Assembly: GCA_029776735.1 (NCBI GenBank)
Contig: JAKOUL010000102.1
Coordinates: 1 to 10,904, forward strand
From: Dictyoglomota bacterium
GTDB lineage: Bacteria; Dictyoglomota; Dictyoglomia; Dictyoglomales; Dictyoglomaceae
Reading direction: 5' to 3'
Length of the DNA: 10,904 nt
The translations under genes were made by a program, and so were the position numbers. Below are positions 1-6,617 of the stretch, piece after piece. The stretch's first letter is position 1; each line of letters starts with the position of its first letter. A model generated the notes under the pieces. It saw only the letters and a program-made list of their open reading frames with translations, had not been told where the DNA came from and searched no databases.

Positions 1-18
1 TAACATTATTATTTTACC

Positions 19-468
19 TCAAAATTTTAGTTTCTCCACTGCTCTTTTTTTATAAACTCTAACACTACTCCTTGAGATCTTCAGAAAAGATGCAGCTTCT
101 CTCTCACTCAAGTTTGAGTAAAAAAGTAACATTAAAATTTCCTTCTCTCTTGGAGAAAGGCTTGAAAAATCAATCTCTCTTTTTTCTTCAGAATAAACTT
201 CTTTTTCTAAATTTTCATATTCTATATCTTCTAAACTTTCTTCTTTTGGTGTTAATTTGTCTCTTACTCTTATCAAAGCATAATAAAGAGATTTTTTAAG
301 ATAGGCAGAAAGATCTCCACGAGAAGGATCATATTTCTTGAGAAGTTCCCATAAAGCAAGCTCTCCCTCTTGCTTAAAATCTTCAAAATCTATATATGGA
401 CGGTATAGCAAACCAAGATACTTATAAAGCAGAGGCTTATATGCCAAGTACCATATCTCTATCTCCAT
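19..468 (-). CDS. Small sigma-70-like protein (regions 2 and 4)
   Basis: A 149-residue protein with the layout of a minimal sigma-70 family factor. Residues about 5-72 look like region 2: a D-F-x-Q-E-G-x-L-A-L-W core at 30-40, then Y-D-P-S-R-G and a helical stretch. Residues 73-102 are an acidic linker. Residues 103-147 look like region 4: S-P-R-E-K-E-I-L followed by a helix-turn-helix around 119-146 (L-S-E-R-E-A-A...S-R-S-S-V-R). Region 3 is absent, as in ECF-type and short Firmicute-like sigma factors. Family knowledge says such proteins direct RNA polymerase to a limited promoter set, but no target can be named. No anti-sigma gene is adjacent within the window; the gene downstream of it lies outside. 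The ATG at 466-468 is preceded by GGAGGAAGGG at good distance. It is transcribed divergently from dcd, from a near-consensus promoter. Region 2.4 is poorly defined, so an HTH regulator that merely resembles a sigma factor remains possible. Confidence 0.8.
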   Translation of the reverse strand: MEIEIWYLAYKPLLYKYLGLLYRPYIDFEDFKQEGELALWELLKKYDPSRGDLSAYLKKSLYYALIRVRDKLTPKEESLEDIEYENLEKEVYSEEKREIDFSSLSPREKEILMLLFYSNLSEREAASFLKISRSSVRVYKKRAVEKLKF

Positions 469-496
469 ATCCCTTCCTCCCTCAACTTTTACTTAT

Positions 497-525
497 ATTA
501 TATTTACCTATAGTAAAATTTTCAA
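497..525 (-). promoter_or_regulatory. Promoter of the sigma-like gene
   Basis: On the minus strand a TTGAAA -35 element (520-525) and a perfect TATAAT -10 element (497-502) are separated by exactly 17 bp. This is a near-consensus housekeeping promoter, about 30 bp upstream of the start codon. One arm of a 12-bp inverted repeat fills most of the spacer, which suggests regulation. Confidence 0.75.
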
Positions 526-548
526 GTATATTTTTGACTATAGGTAAA
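503..548. repeat. Exact 12-bp inverted repeat, candidate operator
   Basis: TTTACCTATAGT at 503-514 and its exact reverse complement ACTATAGGTAAA at 537-548 are separated by 22 bp. Each arm contains the self-complementary hexamer CTATAG (508-513 and 538-543), 30 bp apart, close to three helical turns. The left arm lies in the -35/-10 spacer of the leftward promoter, whose -35 box sits near the dyad centre. The right arm overlaps a possible rightward -35 (TTGACT, 534-539). Paired operator half-sites for an unidentified regulator are inferred. Confidence 0.6.
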
Positions 549-550
549 GA

Positions 551-586
551 AACTAATTATATAACTATTTAGTGATATAATTAGTT
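551..586. repeat. 36-bp near-perfect palindrome upstream of dcd
   Basis: The outer 12 bases on each side (AACTAATTATAT at 551-562, ATATAATTAGTT at 575-586) are exact reverse complements. After one mismatch the symmetry continues with ACT/AGT at 564-566 and 571-573, so 32 of 36 positions are symmetric. The right arm contains the probable extended -10 of the dcd promoter. It is AT-rich and has no T-run after it, so it reads as an operator or a leader hairpin rather than a terminator. Confidence 0.6.
573..581 (+). promoter_or_regulatory. Probable extended -10 promoter of the dcd operon
   Basis: TGATATAAT is an extended -10 (TGN plus a perfect TATAAT at 576-581), placing the transcript start near 588 and giving a leader of roughly 27 bases before the TTG start at 615. 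There is no good -35 at the matching distance. An alternative promoter is TTGACT (534-539), 18 bp, TATATA (558-563). Either lies within the palindromic region, so the operon is probably regulated here. Confidence 0.5.
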
Positions 587-600
587 GAAAAGCAAAGGAA

Positions 601-606
601 GGGAGG
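601..606 (+). promoter_or_regulatory. Ribosome binding site that fixes the dcd start
   Basis: GGGAGG sits 8 bases before the TTG at 615-617. This selects that TTG as the start over the in-frame TTG at 585, which has no ribosome binding site and lies in the palindrome. Confidence 0.8.
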
Positions 607-614
607 ACATAAAT

Positions 615-1196
615 TTGATACTTAGTGATAGAGATATTAAAGCATATATAAAAGAGGGGAAATTAATTATAGCACCTATGGATGATCCTAAAAGGCAAAT
701 TCAACCATCATCAATAGATTTAAGATTAGGAAATACATTTTTACATTTTAAAGTAGAGGGAAGAGCTTTTATAGACCCTACTAAAGACTCTCTTCAAGAT
801 TTAATGGGTACCATAGAAGTAGAAGATGGAAAACCATTTTTTTTAAGACCTGGAGAGTTTGTATTAGGTACAACTATTGAGACAATAAAGCTTCCTGAAG
901 ACTTAGTGGCAAGAGTAGATGGAAGATCAAGCCTTGGAAGATTAGGAGTTATTGTGCATGCTACTGCTGGTTATGTAGATCCAGGATTTTGTGGGCAGAT
1001 AACTCTTGAGCTTTCTAATATAAATCATGTGCCCATTGCCTTATATCCTGGGATGAGAATATGCCAAATATCCTTTTACACTCTGACATCTCCTGCAGAA
1101 ACCCCTTACTACAAAAAAGAGGGAAGTAAATATCAGAATCAAAAAGGACCTACAGCCAGTAAGCTTGATATAGATTTTTGTAAAAAGGAGGAATAA
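615..1196 (+). CDS. dcd: dCTP deaminase, probably bifunctional dCTP deaminase/dUTPase
   Basis: A cytosolic enzyme converting dCTP to dUTP, feeding dTMP synthesis. Translation from TTG 615 gives 193 residues beginning MILSDRDI, the typical N-terminus of the family. Visible family motifs are Q-P-S-S-I-D-L-R-L-G (30-39), D-G-R-S-S-L-G-R (102-109), H-A-T-A-G-Y-V-D-P-G-F (115-125) with the catalytic glutamate expected at E132 (I-T-L-E-L-S), and a C-terminal G-S-K-Y-Q-x-Q-x-G-P-T lid (170-180). The H-x-T-A-G stretch and the S-K-Y-Q-x-Q tail resemble the bifunctional deaminase/dUTPase of Mycobacterium tuberculosis and Methanocaldococcus more than the monofunctional E. coli enzyme, so direct dCTP to dUMP conversion is inferred. 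It is the first gene of the rightward operon, ending 4 bases before the next ATG. Deaminase identity is firm; bifunctionality is not. Confidence 0.95.
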   Translation: MILSDRDIKAYIKEGKLIIAPMDDPKRQIQPSSIDLRLGNTFLHFKVEGRAFIDPTKDSLQDLMGTIEVEDGKPFFLRPGEFVLGTTIETIKLPEDLVARVDGRSSLGRLGVIVHATAGYVDPGFCGQITLELSNINHVPIALYPGMRICQISFYTLTSPAETPYYKKEGSKYQNQKGPTASKLDIDFCKKEE

Positions 1197-1200
1197 GAAA

Positions 1201-2070
1201 ATGGAGTGGGAAAAAGTATCTTTTGGAAAGAGAAAGCTTTGTTATGAGATTAGAAACAAAACTCAAAAAATGGTGGTTTCAGCAGATGTGGGACCAAGAA
1301 TATTATTTTTTGGCTTTAAAGATGGAGAAAATGTACTTTTTCATGATCCAGAGGAGACTTTATCCATAGGAGAATGGAAATTTTATGGAGGACATCGTTT
1401 CTGGGTCTCTCCTGAGTCTAAAAACACATATAATCCTGATAGTGTCCCTTGCAAAGTACATGAAGGGGAAAATAGTATAAGTTTCATCTCTTTTGATCCT
1501 ATTACAGAGCTTGAGAAAACCATAACTATAATGGAAAAGGGAGAAAGATTTATAGTAAGACATACATTAGTAAATAGAGCAAAAACTCTATATCCTGGAG
1601 CATTATGGGCTCTTACATGTATTCCTCCTAAAAAAGGAGTTATATTCTTCCCTTGGGCAACAAAGGGAGATTGGAAGATGAATAAGATTGTCTATTGGCA
1701 AAAATGGGGGGGAGCCAGTAGTACAAATATAACAAGTCCTCAGTATATGCCTGAAAAGGATTTATTCCTTGTATATCCCACAGGAGAAGAAGGGAAGATA
1801 GGTACCACAGGATACGAAGGCTTTGTAGGTGTCACCACTAAAAACTATACCTTTATCAAAAAAATTAATTTTATAGAAGGAGCTATCTACCCTGATGATA
1901 ATTGTGCCATTCAAGTATATACATCTCCCAATTTTTGTGAACTTGAAACCTTAAGCCCTATGACTACTTTTATACCTAATTCAGAATTTATACATGATGA
2001 AGAGTGGATCCTTCTTCCTCATTCTGTAGATCCAAAGAAAGGAGAGGAAGTAAGAAAATTTTTGAGGTGA
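1201..2070 (+). CDS. DUF4380-like protein, aldose-epimerase (mutarotase-like) fold
   Basis: A 289-residue soluble protein without signal peptide or membrane segment. It carries the pattern I associate with DUF4380: V-G-P-R-I-L-F-F-G (30-38), a glycine/phenylalanine turn, then G-G-H-R-F-W-V-S-P-E (63-72), followed by many short beta-strand-like segments. That family is related to galactose mutarotases and other carbohydrate-binding beta-sandwich proteins. His65 and Arg66 are candidates for the sugar-binding site. Its reaction is unknown. It starts 4 bases after dcd, with GGAGG at 1187-1191 overlapping the end of dcd, and stops 3 bases before zwf, so it is co-transcribed and probably translationally coupled with them. 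Sitting beside zwf and manC, a role in converting or sensing a hexose or hexose phosphate is a reasonable guess. No frameshift or unusual composition was seen. Confidence 0.75.
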   Translation: MEWEKVSFGKRKLCYEIRNKTQKMVVSADVGPRILFFGFKDGENVLFHDPEETLSIGEWKFYGGHRFWVSPESKNTYNPDSVPCKVHEGENSISFISFDPITELEKTITIMEKGERFIVRHTLVNRAKTLYPGALWALTCIPPKKGVIFFPWATKGDWKMNKIVYWQKWGGASSTNITSPQYMPEKDLFLVYPTGEEGKIGTTGYEGFVGVTTKNYTFIKKINFIEGAIYPDDNCAIQVYTSPNFCELETLSPMTTFIPNSEFIHDEEWILLPHSVDPKKGEEVRKFLR

Positions 2071-2073
2071 AAA

Positions 2074-3456
2074 ATGGGGAAAAAGTTTGTAATAGTTATT
2101 CTTGGAGGGCTGGGAGATTTAGCAAGATCCAAATTATACCCAGTTCTATATAATCTTTACAAGAATTTCAAGCTACTAAATTGTTCAAAAATAATAAGCA
2201 CAGGACGAAGACAAAATATTGGGCAAAATGAGTTCATAGAGATCTTAAAAATGTCTGTTAACAATGATGAGCCTAAATTTTTCTCCCTATTTGACTTTGT
2301 AACATTAAACTTGGATAAACCTGAAGATTATAGAGGTTTAAGGGATGTACTTTCAAAATATAAAGAAGAAGAATTTATATTCTATCTTGCTACTCCTCCT
2401 CTTACCTTTGAATCTACCATTAAAAATTTAGGTCTCTCCCTTAAAGAACTTCCCAATAAAAGAAAAATTGTTATTGAGAAACCTTTTGGATATGATTTGG
2501 AATCTGCAAAGAATTTAAATAATACTATTTCTGAATTTTTTAAGGAAGAGGAAATTTACAGAATAGATCATTTCCTTGGTAAAGAAACGGTACAAAATAT
2601 CTTTGGATTAAGATTTTCAAATATAATCTTTGAAGGGATATGGAATAGAAACTTCATTGATCATATTCAGATCTCAGCATTAGAAGATATAGGAGTTGAG
2701 GGAAGATTAGGATATTACGATAAAGTAGGTGCCTTAAGAGATATGATACAAAATCATCTTATCCAAATTCTTACCATCATAGCTATGGAACCCCCCTGCT
2801 GCATAGATGAAAAAATGGTAAGAGATGAGAAATTTAAAGTGCTAAAGAGTGTAAGAGAGATATCATATAAAGAGGTACCTATGTACGCAGTGAGAGGACA
2901 GTATGAAGGATACTTAAAAGAAGGAAACCTTTCAGAGTCATTTACAGAAACCTATGCAGCTGTGAAATTCTATGTAGATAATCTACGATGGGAGGGAGTA
3001 CCTTTTTATCTAAGAACTGGAAAAAAGCTTAAAAGGAAAGAAACCTCTGTTATCATTGTGTTCAAAAAGATACCGGGATTATTCTCTAAACTTTTAGATT
3101 GTATGCCTCAGGAAGATATTATAGGTTTCAAAATCTCTCCAGAGAACAAAATTATTTTAAGCTTTCAGTTGAGACCCTTAGGAGGAAGTCTCTTATCTTG
3201 CCCTATACCCACATCTATGGAATGGTCAGGATCAAACATTGAGGCTTATGAAACCCTATTTACAGATATAATTGAGGGAGATCAAACTCTATTCATAAGA
3301 GAAGATGAGATAGAGAAATCTTGGGAGATAGTACAGCCAATTCTTGATTTCTGGAAAGACCATCCCGAAGTTTCTATATACCCTTCAGGCTCTTATGGAC
3401 CTAAAGAGGCAGAAGAATTCATAAAGAGAGATGGAAGGGAATGGAAAAACCTTTAA
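2074..3456 (+). CDS. zwf: Glucose-6-phosphate 1-dehydrogenase
   Basis: Catalyses glucose-6-phosphate plus NAD(P)+ to 6-phosphogluconolactone, the entry to the oxidative pentose phosphate pathway, in the cytosol. The 460 residues are slightly shorter than the usual 480-490. The N-terminal Rossmann domain has G-G-L-G-D-L-A (11-17), where most family members have Ser or Thr at the third position. E-K-P-F-G is at 135-139. The active-site signature R-I-D-H-F-L-G-K-E is at 163-171 (Asp165, His166). G-V-E-G-R-x-G-Y-Y-D (207-216) leads to M-I-Q-N-H with the expected general base His228. The start at ATG 2074 has GAGGTGA at 2064-2070 overlapping the previous stop codon. No 6-phosphogluconolactonase or 6-phosphogluconate dehydrogenase lies in the window. 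Cofactor preference cannot be judged by eye. Confidence 0.95.
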   Translation: MGKKFVIVILGGLGDLARSKLYPVLYNLYKNFKLLNCSKIISTGRRQNIGQNEFIEILKMSVNNDEPKFFSLFDFVTLNLDKPEDYRGLRDVLSKYKEEEFIFYLATPPLTFESTIKNLGLSLKELPNKRKIVIEKPFGYDLESAKNLNNTISEFFKEEEIYRIDHFLGKETVQNIFGLRFSNIIFEGIWNRNFIDHIQISALEDIGVEGRLGYYDKVGALRDMIQNHLIQILTIIAMEPPCCIDEKMVRDEKFKVLKSVREISYKEVPMYAVRGQYEGYLKEGNLSESFTETYAAVKFYVDNLRWEGVPFYLRTGKKLKRKETSVIIVFKKIPGLFSKLLDCMPQEDIIGFKISPENKIILSFQLRPLGGSLLSCPIPTSMEWSGSNIEAYETLFTDIIEGDQTLFIREDEIEKSWEIVQPILDFWKDHPEVSIYPSGSYGPKEAEEFIKRDGREWKNL

Positions 3457-3470
3457 GGATAAACTATAAG
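3442..3470 (+). promoter_or_regulatory. Possible secondary promoter for manC
   Basis: TGGAAA (3442-3447) and TATAAG (3465-3470) are 17 bp apart at the 3' end of zwf, ahead of the only gap of note in this operon (58 bp). The match is partial and such elements arise easily in AT-rich DNA. It would allow manC expression independent of the dcd promoter. Confidence 0.3.
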
Positions 3471-3514
3471 AAGGATAAAAAATATACCATCTCTTTTAAG
3501 AAGGGGGGAAGAAA

Positions 3515-4915
3515 ATGAAGGCAATAATTCTTGCAGGTGGAAAAGGTACAAGACTTTGGCCTCTTTCAAGGGAAAAGTTTTCAAAACAGTTTTTAAAGCT
3601 TCTTCCAGAAAAAACACTCTTAGATGCAACCTATGAGAGAATTCTCAATCTTACTGAGCCAGAAAATATTATTACCATAACAAATCAGGATTACTTTTAT
3701 TTTGTAAAAAGAATAGCAGAAAAATTCTCAAAGGTTATGGGGAAAAATTTAATATTAGAACCTACGGGGAGAAATACCGCACCTGCTACTGCTCTATCTT
3801 GCAAATACATTCTTGAAAAATTAGGAGAAAAAGAAGAAGAAGAAGTATTTGTTTTTCCTTCAGACCATCTTATTAATCCCACAGATAAATTTATAGAATA
3901 TATGAATATGGGACTTTCTGCTGTAAGAAAGGGATTCATCACAACCTTTGGTGTGGTACCTAAAAAACCTGAGACAGGTTATGGATATATCAAAGTAGGA
4001 GAGGATCTCGGAGATTTTAGAAAAGTAGCAAAATTTACCGAAAAACCAAATTTAGAATTAGCAGAAAGCTATATCAAAGATGGGTCTTATCTCTGGAATA
4101 CAGGTATTTTTGCCTTCCAGATCTCTACTATGATTGAGGAATTTAAAAAATATGAGCCACAAATATACGAGGCTCTTTTAAAAACATATAAAGAAATGCT
4201 AAGAGACTTTGAAAAACTTCCTTCTATATCTATTGATCGCGCAGTAATGGAGAAATCCGATAAGGTTGCAGTAGTCCCTATAGATATAACATGGAGCGAC
4301 CTTGGTTCTTGGGAATCCTTCTATGAGGTAAGAGAGAAAGATGAAAATGGAAATGTAATAATTGGAGATGTATATGCACTAAATACAAAGAACTCCTTAG
4401 TCTTTAGCAATAAAAGATTAGTAGCAGCACTGGGACTTGAAGACACAATCGTGGTTGAAACCGACGATGCCATTCTTATAGGGAAAAAAGGGGGTTGCCA
4501 AGAAGTCAAGAAACTTTTAGAAATTCTTGAAAAAGATAACAGAGATGAGATTATATATCATACAGAAGTATATCGTCCTTGGGGATTTTACAAGATATTA
4601 GAGAAAAATGACAATTATATCATCAGAAAATTAGTGATAAACCCAAAATCTTCTCTTACCTCTCATCTTCATACCCAGAGGACAGAACACTGGACAGTAA
4701 TAAGAGGGACTCTTGAGGCGGATATAGAGGATAGAAAATATTATATATATGAAGGAGAAAGTACCTTTGCACCAAAAGGAAAACCGCATCAATTAAAGAA
4801 TCCAAAGGATGATCCCCTGGAAATTATTGAAATTCAAAGTGGAACCTATATAAAAGAAGATGATATAGAGATCTTTTCAAAAGATGAGGAAGACTTGGAA
4901 GAAAAATTAAATTAA
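3515..4915 (+). CDS. manC: Mannose-1-phosphate guanylyltransferase / mannose-6-phosphate isomerase (type II)
   Basis: Makes GDP-mannose from mannose-1-phosphate and GTP, and by family knowledge interconverts mannose-6-phosphate and fructose-6-phosphate; cytosolic. Of 466 residues, about 1-285 form the nucleotidyltransferase domain: L-A-G-G-K-G-T-R-L-W-P-L-S-R (6-19), F-P-S-D-H (114-118), F-T-E-K-P (174-178) and L-W-N-T-G-I-F (193-199). Residues about 350-455 form the cupin isomerase domain: R-P-W-G-F-Y, the metal-ligand set His384, His386, Glu391, His425, and a Q-S-G-T-Y-x-x-E-D-D-I tail (441-451). Length and domain order are typical of the two-domain enzyme, so both activities are expected. 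The start is preceded by AAGGGGGG (3501-3508). Last gene of the operon; its stop overlaps the convergent symporter gene by 9 bp. GDP-mannose would supply surface polysaccharide or a mannosyl compatible solute, but no glycosyltransferase is visible here. Confidence 0.93.
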   Translation: MKAIILAGGKGTRLWPLSREKFSKQFLKLLPEKTLLDATYERILNLTEPENIITITNQDYFYFVKRIAEKFSKVMGKNLILEPTGRNTAPATALSCKYILEKLGEKEEEEVFVFPSDHLINPTDKFIEYMNMGLSAVRKGFITTFGVVPKKPETGYGYIKVGEDLGDFRKVAKFTEKPNLELAESYIKDGSYLWNTGIFAFQISTMIEEFKKYEPQIYEALLKTYKEMLRDFEKLPSISIDRAVMEKSDKVAVVPIDITWSDLGSWESFYEVREKDENGNVIIGDVYALNTKNSLVFSNKRLVAALGLEDTIVVETDDAILIGKKGGCQEVKKLLEILEKDNRDEIIYHTEVYRPWGFYKILEKNDNYIIRKLVINPKSSLTSHLHTQRTEHWTVIRGTLEADIEDRKYYIYEGESTFAPKGKPHQLKNPKDDPLEIIEIQSGTYIKEDDIEIFSKDEEDLEEKLN

Positions 4916-6556
4916 AGCATTTTCTCTTCTTCTTATATTATTTACCTCATAGAACTCTTGAGCAATATTTACACAATGGTCGCTTATCCTTTCCAAATCA
5001 ATCAGAAGATCTGAGAATACTATTCCAGCTATAGGATTACAAAGTCCTTTCTTCATTCTTTCAATATGGTTTTCCTTAGACTCTTTCACTTTACAGTCCA
5101 CAAGATCTTCTCTCTTAAGAATGTCATCAAGGTAAGAAAGATTACTATCCTTTATCATGTCAAAAGAATCCTTTATGTTTCGGTCTATCAGATCTTTCAG
5201 ATTTGTAAGCTCTCTCCATGCATATTCACTAAATTCAACCTTTTCTGAGATCTTTGCATCTACCTTCTCCATTACATTTGTAAGATGATCTGCTATTCTC
5301 TCCACATCATCTACAGCTCTTAAAATAGCATTTAATTCCTTTGCCTCTCCTTCGGAAAGAGGATCTGTAGAAAGTTGAGTAAGATAATTTATTAGTGAAG
5401 CTTTAAGTTCATCAGTAATATCTTCCATCGTAAAAATATCTTTAGAGCACTGAGTGGAATTTTTGAATACCGATTCCATAGAAAGATTATACATGTCCTT
5501 TACAATCTCTGTCATATTGATAAGCTCATTCTTGGCAGCCTCCAATGCTGTAGATGGGGTATTAAGAAGCTGCGGCTTGAGAAAAGTAGCCTCTCTTCTG
5601 TAAATTTTCTCTTCTCCTGGGAGTATTCTTCTAATAAGATTAGCATACTGTTTTGTAAAAAAGATCCAAAAAGAAACCCATATTACATTAAATAACGTAT
5701 GAGCATTTGCCACCTGTCTTGCGGTATCTGCTGAGGTTAATACTACTAACTTTTCAAAATAAGGAAGGAAAGGAAATATAATAGCTACCCCTATAACATT
5801 AAATAAGAAGTGAGCAAGAGCAGTTCTTTTAGCAGATATATTAGTACCCACAGAGGCTATCAAAGTTGTAACACATGTACCAATGTTAGCTCCTAAAACA
5901 ATAGGTATTGCAGCGGATATTCCTATGGCACCCTTTGATGCAAGAGCCACTACAACACTTGTGGTAACACTACTACTTTGAACAACACCTGTTACAACAG
6001 CACCAGTTAAAATCCCTAATATTCTATATCTTCCTAAGGATATCATTGCATTATGAAAAGGAGCCCAATTATTTAAGACAGAAAGAGAAGACTCCATAAT
6101 ATAAATACCCATAAAGATTAATCCAAAGCCAAAAACAGCTTCTCCCACATTACGCATATATTTTCTTTTTCCAAAAAATAACAAAATAAATCCTAAAAGA
6201 AGGAAGTAAGGAGCAAAAGCAATAAAATCAAAGGCTACAAGCTGTGCAGTGACAGTAGTACCAATATTCGCACCAAAAATTATTCCTAATGCCCCTTCTA
6301 AAGTTAGAAGTCCTGCATTTACAAAAGTTATAGTAAGTACAGTAACAGCAGTACTACTTTGAACTATTGAAGTCACAAGAGCGCCAATAAGGAGTCCTCT
6401 AAAAGGTGAAGAATTAAGTCTTCCAAAAATACTACGTAGCCTTGTACCTACTGCTTTCTCTAAACCAGTGCTCATCTGCATTATACCAAAAAGGAAGAGA
6501 CTTAAACCCCCTAAAAGAAGTCCTAAATCCTGGTAAGTTAGAGAAAGTTTTTCCAT
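4907..6556 (-). CDS. Na+/phosphate symporter-family protein with C-terminal PhoU-like domain
   Basis: A 549-residue inner-membrane protein of the Na/Pi cotransporter II (PNaS, NptA/YjbB-like) family. Residues about 10-310 contain roughly eight to nine hydrophobic segments in two inverted-repeat halves. Each half carries the family's Q-S-S motif (Q66-S67-S68 in V-Q-S-S-T-A; Q193-S194-S195 in V-Q-S-S-S-V) and a following G-A-N-I-G-T (95-100 and 222-227). Residues about 335-540 are helical and PhoU-like, with two D/E-x-x-x-D signatures: D-D-V-E-R-I-A-D-H (416-424) and D-L-E-R-I-S-D-H (520-527). The family moves phosphate with sodium, as uptake or (YjbB) export; direction cannot be told from sequence. 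The PhoU-like part probably gates transport. The start ATG (6554-6556) follows AGAGAGG at proper spacing. It has its own likely promoter at 6593-6601. No pst or pho two-component genes are nearby. Confidence 0.92.
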   Translation of the reverse strand: MEKLSLTYQDLGLLLGGLSLFLFGIMQMSTGLEKAVGTRLRSIFGRLNSSPFRGLLIGALVTSIVQSSTAVTVLTITFVNAGLLTLEGALGIIFGANIGTTVTAQLVAFDFIAFAPYFLLLGFILLFFGKRKYMRNVGEAVFGFGLIFMGIYIMESSLSVLNNWAPFHNAMISLGRYRILGILTGAVVTGVVQSSSVTTSVVVALASKGAIGISAAIPIVLGANIGTCVTTLIASVGTNISAKRTALAHFLFNVIGVAIIFPFLPYFEKLVVLTSADTARQVANAHTLFNVIWVSFWIFFTKQYANLIRRILPGEEKIYRREATFLKPQLLNTPSTALEAAKNELINMTEIVKDMYNLSMESVFKNSTQCSKDIFTMEDITDELKASLINYLTQLSTDPLSEGEAKELNAILRAVDDVERIADHLTNVMEKVDAKISEKVEFSEYAWRELTNLKDLIDRNIKDSFDMIKDSNLSYLDDILKREDLVDCKVKESKENHIERMKKGLCNPIAGIVFSDLLIDLERISDHCVNIAQEFYEVNNIRRRENALI

Positions 6557-6592
6557 TAATAAACCTCTCTATCAAAATTATGTCACCAAGCT

Positions 6593-6601
6593 ATTATATC
6601 A
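6593..6601 (-). promoter_or_regulatory. Extended -10 promoter for the Na/Pi symporter gene
   Basis: On the minus strand TGATATAAT gives an extended -10 with a perfect TATAAT (6593-6598), about 37 bases upstream of the start codon. No convincing -35 exists, because that position is occupied by a G-rich stretch. Its presence suggests the gene need not depend on read-through from the epimerase gene 80 bp upstream. Confidence 0.5.
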
Positions 6602-6617
6602 TCAAAATATCACCTCC
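6594..6617 (-). other. Perfect Shine-Dalgarno followed by a two-codon reading frame
   Basis: On the minus strand GGAGGTGAT (6617-6609), a 9-base complement to the usual 16S rRNA tail, is preceded by extra Gs. It is followed 10 bases later by ATG-ATA-TAA (6602-6594), then a TAG. An in-frame TTG at 6605-6603 gives a spacing of 7. No longer frame opens from this site. It could be a decayed gene start, a ribosome-loading or leader element for read-through transcripts, or coincidence, since it overlaps the -10 element. Confidence 0.35.

Noticed and set aside
72..299. Open frames opposite real genes, such as those at 72-299, 1360-1563, 3697-3942, 4321-4509, 5066-5248, 6442-6645, 7016-7198 and 8114-8311.
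   Set aside because: Each lies mostly or wholly over a gene with clear family motifs on the other strand. They show low-complexity Leu/Phe/Ser-rich translations and have no protein motif.
585..614. In-frame TTG at 585 as the start of dcd, adding 10 residues.
   Set aside because: It has no ribosome binding site and lies in the palindrome at the promoter. The TTG at 615 has GGGAGG 8 bases upstream and gives the family's normal N-terminus.
4278..4284. Further copies of the CCTATAG element inside manC.
   Set aside because: Only the short core matches, it is within coding sequence, and it has no paired arm, as expected by chance in AT-rich DNA.
615..4915. The dcd-DUF4380-zwf-manC cluster as a new dedicated biosynthetic system.
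   Set aside because: Three of the four genes are standard housekeeping enzymes that can be co-transcribed for convenience. Only the DUF4380-like gene is unexplained, so it is reported as a single finding instead.
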